This document shows positions 55,120 to 64,000 of a stretch of DNA of 64,000 bases, piece by piece. The stretch is from Agrypnia vestita (taxonomy: Eukaryota > Arthropoda > Insecta > Trichoptera > Phryganeidae). A program made the position numbers and the translations under genes. Under the pieces are notes generated by a model. That model worked only from the letters and a program-made list of their open reading frames with translations. It had not been told where the DNA came from and made no database searches. The stretch is taken from the NCBI GenBank assembly GCA_016648135.1, contig JADDOH010011087.1:1-64000 (forward strand), in the 5' to 3' direction. Each line of letters opens with the position of its first letter. Within the stretch, counting starts at the first letter, position 1.

Positions 55120-55310
55120 ACAATGGAATTAGTGAACGATGAATTGTGTATAAGTGTAGAGTGTATGTCCTAAGCCATCGTATAAGAATTTCCATACACT
55201 TTTCTCATATATAAATAGCTTCGTCTCTATGAGACTTCTATAATTTATCCTAAAATAAAAATAGTATTACTTAACCTAGGGGATCCAGGTTCGAGTCCCG
55301 ATAGCAGCCA
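55120..55310 (-). repeat. GTCTCATAGAGACGAAG-family half element plus tRNA-like arm
   Basis: Inverted family copy ending CTTCGTCTCTATGAGACTTC (55,210-55,232). At 55,284-55,310 GATCCAGGTTCGAGTCCCGA is a tRNA T-arm/B-box remnant like that at 37,345. Confidence 0.6.
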
Positions 55311-55436
55311 AATATATATATATTTGCTATATTGTATTTACTCCTGCACTTTGACTCTTCAACCACTTTATAAAAGTTAGCATTTATCAAAAACACCTTT
55401 TAAAATAAAAAATTTCCAAGCATGAAATATGTCAAT

Positions 55437-55562
55437 AAATGACGCAGTTTTAGTATCATAACTGCGTCATTTGTTATTCATACAAATGAATAATAAGAAC
55501 CCACACTTTCGAAAAAAACGCCGTAATATGCATTTGCAGTGGTGAATATCCAGCCTTAAAAA
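55437..55562. repeat. hairpin and ATGCATTTGCAGTG repeat
   Basis: AAATGACGCAGTT / AACTGCGTCATTT form a 13-bp perfect stem (55,437-55,473). ATATGCATTTGCAGTGGTGA (55,528) is the repeat also at 23,586 and 37,130. Confidence 0.7.
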
Positions 55563-56034
55563 TTATCATATTAAAATAGTGAAAATGGTCGCACTTTATT
55601 AAAAAAAAACATCTTTACCTGAAAACAATTAGGGTATTTCATAATGAAATAATAAATACATTACCTGAATATAAATGTGTCTTAAAATATACGCAAAGGG
55701 GGCATTCTTCCGCTGTGACCCAATCCCCTCGCCTAATGAAGGGGATTAGCTCATCTCAGTACAATTTTATACACTGTGGTTGTAATGCTTTATTGAATTA
55801 AATTTAGCATACTTTCCCTAAAATAAATTAAAACTATTATATGTTATTTAAGTTCTATAATTGTCTTAATTTAATTTCACTATTAACAAGGAAAACGAAA
55901 TATTAATTCACTTTTTACGAAAAAGTTTCTGGTTTCCAGTTCTTTTCGCAATCTTGTGCTGCGACGATAAATGCACTTTGTAGACTTTTATAATAATCGT
56001 GTCAATAATTTATTTAAATTGTTCTATAACTTAT
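55563..56034. other. intergenic, unassigned
   Basis: No feature recognised before the duplicated GMC downstream region begins near 56,035. Confidence 0.4.
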
Positions 56035-56170
56035 CTATCATTCTTATTAATCATTATGTCTTTGTGCGATAGATATGTTTGGTGATAATTATTTAAAAAT
56101 ATCACAAACTGATACGTAATAATTCACTAAGTCGAGTTCTTTTGTGCTACTAACGATTCCACTGCTACAC

Positions 56171-58054
56171 CTACGTGTTACGTCTAACCTTCTTTCCCCA
56201 GGCTTCCTTAATCATATCGCTTGTCTTCTCCGCTATCATGTAGACGGGCGAATTGGGGTGGCCGGACACGACCTCCGGCATGATGCTGGCATCCACGACC
56301 CTCAAATTCTTGATTCCGTGGACCTGCAGCCTCGCGTTCACCACCGCGTCGGGATCGCTGCTCGGCCCCATCTTGCACGTGCCGGAAGGGTGGTAGATGG
56401 TGAAGGTGAAGTGTTGGGCGTGGCACGCCCAGTAGGCGTCCGTACCAAAGCCTAAATGGACGCACGTCGGTATTGGTGTGTCGTATAATTTTGTTCCCAA
56501 TCTCTTCAGCGTTGGCTGCTTCGCTATCTTGATAGCCGCCTTCATTCCGGCAACCATCTTGTCAAGGTCCTCCTTGTGAGCGTAGTAGTTGGGATATATC
56601 AAAGGATACGCCAAAGGATTCGTGCTCTTCAGCTTTATTCTTCCTTTGGATTTCGGCCGCATCAGCATAGGCAAAACCATGAAAGATTGCTGATTGCCCA
56701 GCTTAGTGTACACCTGGTCGAACAGCCTGTCTTCGATGCCGACGTTTTTTCGCAAGAGGGGGTCGGAGTTTATGGAGCCACCCATGAACAGGAGCTCCAT
56801 GTCCGCCCAGCCGTCTTCTGCTTTTGGATTTTCTAAATCTATAAAGGCCACGGCCTCGCAGCCTCCCGGAATTGACAGCGGACCGGTTCTTTGGTTCATC
56901 CATTCGAAAATATATTGCGGATTGCTGAGAATGTACCCCGTTGACAGTGACACACTTTGCCGGTTGAGCGTAAACGTCAAACCCCCTGCGGCTATGTGAT
57001 CCATCAAATTATACCCTACTTTCAAATCTTTGATCACGGGAATATTAAATTCCTCCAAATGTTCTCTAGGTCCGATACCCGACAACATCAAAAGTTGCGG
57101 AGAGTTGATCGACCCGGCTGATACAATGACCTCTTTCTTGGCTGAAATTTTATATTTCCTTCCTCTCCTTAGCATTTCTATTCCGACGACCACCTTTTTT
57201 TTGTTGATGATCAATCTAGTAACCATACTTTCCTTGGCAACGTGCAGATTTCGTCTGGTACTGACGGGAAGTAAGTACGCTCTGTTAGAGCTGTGCCTGG
57301 TACCGTTGCTGATAGACAGCTGCAGGAATGATGTTCCGGTTTGTGTTCTACCGTTATGGTCGCCGTATATGTGTCCAGCTTCTTGCGCAGACTGGACCCA
57401 CGCCTCGGCAACGTTGGTCCTGAAAGGGGCGTAGGTCACGTCTAAATGTCCCCCGATACTGTGATATTCGTTGTTTATAAATTCTGGTATTTTGTAGTTC
57501 TCGATCTTTTTAAAATAAGGGTAGACATCTTTCCATCCCCATCCGGGGTTTCCAAAGCTCTCCCACTGGTCGAAGTCTCGCCGATTCCCCCTCGTGTATA
57601 TCATGTAATTCAGGACGCTGGAACCGCCCATAACTTTACCCCTCGGCCAGTTGCATTGCCTGTTATCGTGGCCCAGACATGCCCTGTTGGATGGTACCGT
57701 TTTGTATTTCCAGTTGGCCTTTGTGAATTGCAGATAGTTGGCCACTATTGGTATGTCCATCACGAAATTTTCGTGTGCTCCAGCTTCGATGAGGAGCACC
57801 TTCCAATCTGGTATTTCAGTGAGCCGGTTGGCCAGCGTGCAGCCGGCCGTTCCCGCTCCCACTATGATGAAGTCGTACTCGCTCAGCAGGTCGTACCGGT
57901 CCTGAGGCTCGGTCTGTATCTGTCGCTGTCCATCCTCCAGAAACCTCAAAACAGAGCCTATAATGTTGTATTGGGCTAGGGTTCTCTGAATCAGTAATGC
58001 CGAGTAGATTGTTGCAATTACTACCAGGCGTTGTATTATTCTGCTTCGGGCCAT
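56171..58054 (-). CDS. GMC oxidoreductase 3, full-length, intronless coding region
   Basis: Complete 627-codon FAD-dependent GMC oxidoreductase, paralogue of 38,998-40,881. Same layout: probable signal peptide (6-27), VGAGTAG at 65-71, [18 protein letters not shown] at 139-156, GSINSPQLLMLSGIGP at 314-329, catalytic IYHPSGTCKMG (His 555) and SGHPN (599-601). By manual count about 40 residues differ. Differences cluster in the signal peptide, around residues 93-104, 193-213 and 423-437 (substrate-side segments in this family, by inference), and the last 17 residues. From 439 to 610 only one differs (His/Tyr 493). The acceptor CTTTTTCAG|ATAAGCAACC precedes the ATG, so a non-coding first exon is likely here too. 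No frameshift or stop, and all cofactor and active-site residues are kept, so it is probably functional. Confidence 0.97.
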   Translation of the reverse strand: MARSRIIQRLVVIATIYSALLIQRTLAQYNIIGSVLRFLEDGQRQIQTEPQDRYDLLSEYDFIIVGAGTAGCTLANRLTEIPDWKVLLIEAGAHENFVMDIPIVANYLQFTKANWKYKTVPSNRACLGHDNRQCNWPRGKVMGGSSVLNYMIYTRGNRRDFDQWESFGNPGWGWKDVYPYFKKIENYKIPEFINNEYHSIGGHLDVTYAPFRTNVAEAWVQSAQEAGHIYGDHNGRTQTGTSFLQLSISNGTRHSSNRAYLLPVSTRRNLHVAKESMVTRLIINKKKVVVGIEMLRRGRKYKISAKKEVIVSAGSINSPQLLMLSGIGPREHLEEFNIPVIKDLKVGYNLMDHIAAGGLTFTLNRQSVSLSTGYILSNPQYIFEWMNQRTGPLSIPGGCEAVAFIDLENPKAEDGWADMELLFMGGSINSDPLLRKNVGIEDRLFDQVYTKLGNQQSFMVLPMLMRPKSKGRIKLKSTNPLAYPLIYPNYYAHKEDLDKMVAGMKAAIKIAKQPTLKRLGTKLYDTPIPTCVHLGFGTDAYWACHAQHFTFTIYHPSGTCKMGPSSDPDAVVNARLQVHGIKNLRVVDASIMPEVVSGHPNSPVYMIAEKTSDMIKEAWGKKVRRNT

Positions 58055-58790
58055 GGTTGCTTATCTGAAAAAGATATAGAGATTCATTTTAGTTGCAAAA
58101 TAATCATAAAATAAAATACTTTTTTTTCATTGTTTCAGGTACACATATTTTTATATATTCCGGATACTTTCACATCTAGTCAGCTGTGGCCTCATCTGCT
58201 AGATATCTACGCCAGTAAAAGAGGTAACTATTTTATTGAATTCTTAATCTCCGATTTTAGACACAATGTATTTTATTTATAGTTTCTCTTACGCAATTAG
58301 TTAGATTTATTTTATAACAGAAAACAGGCATTGAAGATAGCGAGCTATCTTCTTGGAACATGGATTGAACTACGGATTTATTATTAAATGCTTTTTACAT
58401 AGAATTATTGAACATATGGATCAGTTTCCAATTTTTCCGATTCCAATTTTATTGAATTCTTGGTAAGGTGGTTAAACATTAAATAGCATCTAGGCAGCGA
58501 CTATCTTTCTTCTGTCGTTACTCTCTTACGTTTCTCTCACCCTATCGACTATTCATCGTTATGTGCATTTCATCGTAAAATCAGGTTTTCTGCTTCAATC
58601 GTCGTATATCGTGGACCGACGGGTCCCATGATACGACGATTGAAGGGAGAGGTCTTTTGAAAGTATAATAAGGAATTTACTACGTTCTTTGAAGAAAATA
58701 TTATCGAGGCACATTACTTCATAGGGCCTTGGATTAATCCCTCCTGCCTTCAACTGGTTTACATTACCTTCTAGTTGTAATGATTTATTT
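58055..58790 (-). promoter_or_regulatory. 5' UTR intron and upstream region of GMC 3, duplicated
   Basis: Counterpart of 40,882-41,600. At 58,595-58,645 CAATCGTCGTATATCGT is followed by CGATACGACGATTGAAG-like inverted sequence (GATACGACGATTGAAG at 58,629), which the other copy lacks. No core promoter identified. Confidence 0.5.
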
Positions 58791-58900
58791 TAATTAAATA
58801 AAATCAAAATTTCTTTAATAGATAGAATAAAATATCAACATATTTCGAGATCGATGTACTCATCTTCAAGACAGGATGGTAGTATAGATTTATTTTTCTA
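58791..58900 (-). repeat. repeat end with GAAGATGAG...CTCGAAAT core
   Basis: On the minus strand CTTGAAGATGAG, a short loop, then CTCGAAATATGTTGATATTT. This resembles the hammerhead-like repeat ends but has an extra base in the core and GAAAT for GAAAC. Confidence 0.35.
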
Positions 58901-59171
58901 AATTACACAAAAGTACAATAATTTGGTATATTTTATTTGAAAAATTCGCAAATAATGGACGAAAATTCTTTGGTAGTCAAACCACCCTCTGTTTCATGCC
59001 AAACGTATTATCCCTTATGGATAGTGGCGCTTTTGCACCTATACACCAAATTTGTCATGTTAAAAATGGGAAAATTGTTTACAAATAATATTGTCACGAG
59101 AGTCTAAAAAAACCGATGGTCATTACGCATTATCGAAGTCTCTCGAATAGTCCACATGAATCTAAAAAGGC
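58901..59171. other. intergenic, unassigned
   Basis: No feature recognised. Confidence 0.4.
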
Positions 59172-59370
59172 GGCCCTCGTAGCGCAGTGGGTATGACACT
59201 GGCTTCCCACACCGATGGTTCCGGGTTCGATTCCCGGTGAGGTCACAATTTAATCTATGTGATTTACTCAAGCCTGGGTGTTTTGTGATGTATTTCTCTT
59301 CTGTCATTGGGCCTCCTGGCCCTTCGAAGCGTATAAAGAAAAAAACAACTATAGTATAAAAAATCAACTA
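59172..59370 (+). mobile_element. tRNA-derived SINE with recognisable A and B boxes
   Basis: The head GGCCCTCGTAGCGCAGTGGG carries an A box (TAGCGCAGTGG). CCGGGTTCGATTCCCGG (59,221-59,237) is a perfect T arm with B box. The acceptor stem pairs at 6 of 7 positions but the D and anticodon stems do not, so it is not a working tRNA. A non-tRNA body of about 120 bp (CTCAAGCCTGGGTGTTTTGT, GGGCCTCCTGGCCCTTCGAA) follows, with a short A-rich end. Different family from the SINE at 25,368. Confidence 0.75.
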
Positions 59371-59723
59371 CAGTATTCTCGAAGAAACTAAAAACACTAG
59401 AAATATGGAGAAATTGGTCGTACGGTCTCGATGCATCGCAAACATTTTGTATAAATGTATGTATGTATGACATTTTTGTATAAAAACGAGCAAGCACGCG
59501 CGTGAGTTAGTTAGTACATTTCTCCGATTACACAGATAAAACGAAATGTGCGAGTGTGGCTAGCGAACCGAATACCAGTGACAAAAATTGAGAGGAGTAC
59601 TGAACAGGCGTTTGGAAATAAGTGCGACCACTTGCGTGCGAATTGAGGTGAAGTAGTGCGAACCTGTGTGAAATATTCTAGAAATAAGTAGTGTTAATTT
59701 AGGAACGTTGCTCCGATCATATT

Positions 59724-59891
59724 ATGGCAGATTTAAATAATGACAAATTTCATGACTATCTATTTAATAGATTCACAAATGCTGGGGAGAATCGAAGTGC
59801 AACGAGGCTCGTAGCATCGGAGAAATATTTAATAGTTTTTTTGTTCGGAGTACATAATTATACCTCACCTTCATTAAACCAAATCATTTAA
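59724..59891 (+). CDS. short unrecognised open frame, possible transposon first-exon remnant
   Basis: ATG at 59,724 opens a 55-residue frame: MADLNNDKFHDYLFNRFTNA, GENRSATRLVASEKYL, then a hydrophobic stretch before TAA. The first 36 residues look like real coding sequence (charged, balanced), and the upstream 59,490-59,720 is GC-richer and 5'-UTR-like. After EKYL the composition changes, as if cut. I do not recognise the family with confidence. It could be the start of a domesticated or integrase-type transposon gene, or chance. Confidence 0.3.
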   Translation: MADLNNDKFHDYLFNRFTNAGENRSATRLVASEKYLIVFLFGVHNYTSPSLNQII

Positions 59892-60189
59892 CTTACAGAT
59901 ATTTTCAGTATTTTAGAGATTCTCCGTCATAATCTGAGCTGATGGTCACGCAGTTGAATCACTTTTGTGGTCATGTATCAAATTGACAAATTTTTTCAAT
60001 ATCCATCGTACGTAATCGCAAAAATTTCCGAACAAATCCGGATCGTGTAGTACGTCACATCTATACGTGCGTACACGCACTACTAAATCGTGTACTACTT
60101 CGAAGGTCAGGAATGTACTTGCGTATTCGTACGTATACGCACTACTCAATTTCGTACGAAAACGCATCCAGTGTGCGGCCGGCGTTCAC

Positions 60190-61306
60190 ATCGGAAATTC
60201 CTAATTATATTTTATTCTGAATTTTGGATAACGCCGACTGGTGGTTAATCATAAGTCTGGCCAGCATCACGAGACACTAATTTGGACCAATAAGTTAACC
60301 CAAATAGCGCAATCAGGTTTTCACGGCCGATCTGAATTTTTGTGTTTTGCTGTGTACCAGAAATGGTCATGGCCGTGTGCCTCCTCGTCTAGGATCCCGC
60401 AGCATGGTCCATCGTCAGGACTGGCAGCTGTGGTAACCTGTCCTCCGATCTACGGTCAATGTCGTATAATCATTAACACTTTGACAGACTTTCAGTTGAA
60501 GACCCCATGGCAAGAAGTTGTTACCTAACATTCAAGAGATAATTAGACATTTGCATTTCGCCTTTGAAAAATATGTTTTATTACTAATTCAAGATTAATT
60601 TTTATTGATTTACGTCACTGAAATATCAAAAAGTATTTCCAAAGTAAAAAAACGCATTTATGCACAAAAAAATAAAAATATACTAATTTTCCCTAAAAAA
60701 TGTAGTTAACAACCATTTTTTCGCCTCTGGAACTCATTTTTAATAGAATAACACCTTTTTAAAATTGGTAAAACACGAACCCAAACAACCCTTCAAATAA
60801 TATCCGTTTTTACCATCCATTATCCAAAATTACAAAATACCTGGCATGTGAATTAATAATACAAAACGTGGTATGTACTATTTAAAATTATTGAAAAATA
60901 ATATATAAGTACATATTATAATAGTCTTCAAATAAAATAAATATATGACAGAGTAAAATTTATATTAACCATAAATATTCCAATCAAATTAAAAGGCGTG
61001 TTAATTTCAGAATGATGGCATGAACATGTTATTATTGAAGATAACAGTTTCTTCCCATTAGTAACCGATTTGATTTTTTCATGAAAAGGTGTAGTTAACA
61101 TGTTCATCTCTACGATTTGAACATGTTCTAATTATTTTTAAGTTCTGAACTTATTTCCAATGGAAAGAGCGTACAATATTAACTCATTAGACGGCTTATT
61201 AACTCATTTTTGACAAAAATGTTAGTTAACAACTTCTTGCCGTGGGATCTTCAGTTATTTCAGCCACGTGGCTCGACTGCCCGCCCGTGGCTTATTAGTT
61301 AGGCTT
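60190..61306 (+). repeat. segmental duplication block 2c, with inserted MITE
   Basis: Counterpart of 42,540-42,955. The match is interrupted exactly by the MITE at 60,498-61,252 and resumes with CAGTTATTTCAGCCACG. Confidence 0.85.
60498..61252. mobile_element. 755-bp MITE with GAAGACCCCATGGCAAGAAG termini, copy 2
   Basis: Terminal inverted repeats of about 34 bp as in copy 1 (8,469-9,225), in opposite orientation. Flanked by a 4-bp duplication AGTT (60,494-60,497 and 61,253-61,256). The paralogous site at 42,883-42,886 has a single AGTT, a clean empty site. Confidence 0.96.
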
Positions 61307-61790
61307 GTCCGCACGGTCACCTTCGAATTGTTGTGACTCCACAAAATGTTTTTTTTTTAATCGCTTTGATTTGCATTAATAATGATAACCGTCGTTTTCC
61401 TTGTATTCTTCATACCAGGGTAATCCAGAAAGTTCGACCGTCTATTTTTGAAAAAATAAGAAAATATTATTTTAAACAATTTTATATTTTTTGAAACACA
61501 CGGTATCTTAGCACAATGGTCGTAATTTCTCAAAATTTTGTTTTAAAAATTTGTGAAAGGCAACTTTAAATTATATTTAAAAATAATAACTCTGTTAACC
61601 TTCACTCTTTCTAATTCATAATAATTATAAAATGTTCTTTGCTGGTGCATAATCTTCAGTACTACTTCTAATGCTATTATGAATATTATACTACTAGTTA
61701 CACACCATATTGATACCAATAATTTTACTAAAGATGAGTGCTTCAGCATTAAGAACTTTATTATTATTATAAATAACAAAATTTTTAAAT
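61307..61790 (+). repeat. segmental duplication block 2d
   Basis: Counterpart of 45,848-46,525, joined directly to block 2c here, while about 2.9 kb separates the blocks in the left copy. Confidence 0.8.
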
Positions 61791-61794
61791 CAAA

Positions 61795-62045
61795 CATAAT
61801 AATTTCGTTGTCTGTCTGTCCGTGACATCGCTTAACGTTTTCGTTCGAATTCACAGCTGAAAAAAATGAAACCGCCGGAAATGGGGCTTGAACTCTGGGC
61901 TAGCAAACCCGAACCGGCCACTCTACGCATGTTGCTACCGGCAACTCTATGGACCGCCAAAAAGATGCTATGAATATATTCTAGGGCTTAGCAAAAACGC
62001 GAACCAATGTTCCGTCTTTTTTGACGGGTTTACAGTTAGTATAAT
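61795..62045 (-). mobile_element. tRNA-derived SINE, copy 4
   Basis: TAATAATTTCGTTGTCTGTC, the tRNA-like GGGGCTTGAACTCTGGGCTA, CTAGGGCTTAGCAAAAACGC and TTTTTTGACGGGTTTACAGT. It occupies the same place at the end of the duplicated segment as copy 2 (46,530), so it probably predates the duplication. Confidence 0.7.
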
Positions 62046-62687
62046 TTGTAATTACAATATCTTAAAATAATGCCTGCGTAGCGTCTTACTGGATGCTGGT
62101 TCATTATTACAAATTTACTAACTATAGTGAATGCAAATTATAACAACATTGCTGGTATAAAATGCTTAAATGTAGGTACTAAAGCGAACAGCTTCATGCT
62201 TAAATAATTAAAAGTTGTGTAACGAGCATATTTTTTAAAAATGGTCCATATTAAGAATAGGATAGAGATACGCATCTTACAATGCTCATACACTGTACAA
62301 AAATCTCTTGAAACAATAAAAAAAAATTAGGAACCATAAATATGTATAAAACGAGGTTATATGTATAATGGCTAAAAATTCTCCAATAATAAATAAATAA
62401 ATAATCACTTGTACTTCTAAGATTACTTTGATCCATTTCATTTTAAATAAGGTAATATAATTATACGTTGTATTATCTTTTGAAATCTTCCAACAGATGA
62501 TATGTATCTTAATATCTGCCAACAAAAATAATTTAAAAAAAATAATCACCCACTTGTAAAAATCACCAAATTTCTATCTACCGAAATTTTGTTCTCCCAG
62601 ATTCAATACTTTGTATTGAAAATAATTAAATATTTCCTCAATCTAAAACCGAACGGTCATTACTTTCTGGATCACTTTCTTAATAAG
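62046..62687. other. intergenic, unassigned
   Basis: No feature recognised. Confidence 0.4.
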
Positions 62688-62944
62688 AATTCGTCGCTGT
62701 GTATATAATTAATCCTATGTGACGTTTTAGTACATTCTGAGATAAACGACTGAAACTGTTTTAAAAAATAATTTGCACAGACAAGATTTATAAAAAATAT
62801 TTTAAATAATTACTAGACAGTCTTTCCAGATGAACGGCAATGTTTTTTTTAGTATATCTCCATTATTTATATGAAAAATTGACAAATTGATTCGTTCATC
62901 TCAGAATGTACTAAACGGCTTTATTATATATACAGCGACGAATT
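62688..62944. mobile_element. MITE with AATTCGTCGCTG ends
   Basis: The left arm 62,688-62,749 (AATTCGTCGCTGTGTATATA ... TTAGTACATTCTGAGAT) is repeated inverted at 62,891-62,944. No coding. Confidence 0.75.
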
Positions 62945-63110
62945 GTTATATATTGTCGTACCTTGGACTGGCGCGATTTTTCGTCTATTTTTTTGGGTAT
63001 CGCGAAATCCGCCGTCCCGCTTTTTCCTTCGATGACCTTTGGAAGACTTCGCATCTGGTAAGAACCCCAATCATCTCAGTCATATCTATTTTAGAGTATC
63101 TATAATGTCC

Positions 63111-63260
63111 GGCTGCTTGGTGATCTCGAAGATTTGGCTGCTTGGTGATCTCGAATAGTTGGCTGCTTGGTGATCTCGAAGATTTGGCTGCTTGGTGATC
63201 TCGAATAGTTAGCTGCTTGGTGAACTCGACAAGTTGGCCGCTTCGTGATCTCGAAGAGTT
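63111..63260. repeat. 25-bp minisatellite, six units
   Basis: Unit GGCTGCTTGGTGATCTCGAA plus five variable bases (GATTT or TAGTT alternating), i.e. a 50-bp higher-order period for the first four units. The last two units are more diverged. The period is not a multiple of three, so no protein repeat is implied. Confidence 0.97.
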
Positions 63261-64000
63261 GAGCATTGGTGCAGACGCAGCTTCGGCGATTTTGGTTGAC
63301 CCTTCCAAGGAGGCCTTTTTAGTATATTTTTTCATTACATTCATGATCTTTTATTGTTCCTTTATCAGGCTCTACTCGCGTCCTTCAAATACTGTCGGGC
63401 CCACAGTCAAGATGTAGGTGCTAAATTTTGTCCGTGTTGGCAGACGGTTGAAGCTCAATAATGTTTTTGAAACGATGAATGCAGCAATTGAATTCTTGGT
63501 TGGTTCTTTTATCATTTTAATTTTATATTTTAGTCGGCTCAAATTTTTCCCTAATAGTTTCCAATATTGATTTAAGACAACCAATGAGCAACCAGGAGCT
63601 TTGTAGCGGATTTTGTGAATCAATCTTTTATGAAAAAAAATACTTGGTAAATATCTCAGCAAAGTTCGTTTCTAACTTCACATTTAATATTGGTTTTAGA
63701 GTAATGCCTGGTATCATAAAATGAAAAAAAAAGGAAGATATTTTTAATCACTTTAATATCAAATGACACCGATTATATAAGAAAGTAATTTTCAGGGAAC
63801 GACAGCAAATTTTATTAACAAATAAAATTCTTACATTACTTTTTGTTTTATTTATTTAATGGACATGAAAAGAAATGGAGCATACTAACCCTGAATTACG
63901 ATATTATTATATTTTAGATTTATTCCGCTCCGAATGAGAAATTAGAATTTCAAATAAGTGCTTGTATACATGGAGAGAATCCAATATAAATTCTTAAGAT
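63261..64000. other. intergenic, unassigned
   Basis: Several short open frames without similarity. No gene supported up to the window end. Confidence 0.4.

Noticed and set aside
59172..59245. tRNA gene
   Set aside because: T arm and A/B boxes are good, but the D and anticodon stems do not pair and a SINE body follows.
63111..63260. CRISPR-like array
   Set aside because: Contiguous 25-bp units without unique spacers; eukaryotic minisatellite.
62985..63344. 119-codon frame across the minisatellite
   Set aside because: The repeat unit is 25 bp, so the frame rotates; the flanking residues resemble no protein.

Overview
The window is AT-rich nuclear DNA from an animal, almost certainly an insect. 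It holds spliced and intronless genes of the glucose-dehydrogenase-like GMC flavoprotein family, spliceosomal intron borders, mariner transposons, several LINE types, solo LTRs, tRNA-derived SINEs and many foldback/MITE elements. I cannot assign an insect order. Host coding sequence is only about 4.5 kb; most of the rest is recognisable or probable transposable-element (TE) DNA.

Left third (1-18,000). A partial GMC oxidoreductase gene lies on the minus strand. Four consecutive exons (16,776-16,458; 12,727-12,500; 8,387-8,255; 6,415-6,293) join in phase at GT/AG borders, and the gene runs off the left edge. Its introns are filled by a deleted mariner, a Helitron/Helentron-like element, MITEs, nested foldbacks and LINE 3' ends. 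A second mariner copy is cut by position 1.

Middle (18,000-38,900). No host gene was found. There are LINE 3' ends, a three-level nest (a LINE fragment inside another LINE inside a solo LTR), a second solo LTR of the same length, a 95-bp-arm near-perfect palindrome and tandem duplications.

Right (38,900-64,000). Two full-length, intronless-coding GMC oxidoreductase genes (38,998-40,881 and 56,171-58,054, both minus, 627 codons each, about 94% identical) sit in a direct segmental duplication. Matching blocks run from about 32.6-46.6 kb and 52.4-62.1 kb, with different TE insertions in each copy. A third, broken GMC fragment (49,697-50,742) lies between them and is split by a Helitron-like element. 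All four GMC loci point the same way, so this is a tandem GMC cluster. Nothing in the sequence shows the substrate.

Most unusual signals: hammerhead-ribozyme-like cores inside three repeat families; a sharp drop in divergence over the C-terminal third of the two intact GMC genes (gene conversion or strong constraint); an occupied/empty-site pair that dates a MITE after the segmental duplication; and the nested TE insertions with intact target-site duplications. I found no evidence for a CRISPR array, an operon or a clearly new multi-gene system.
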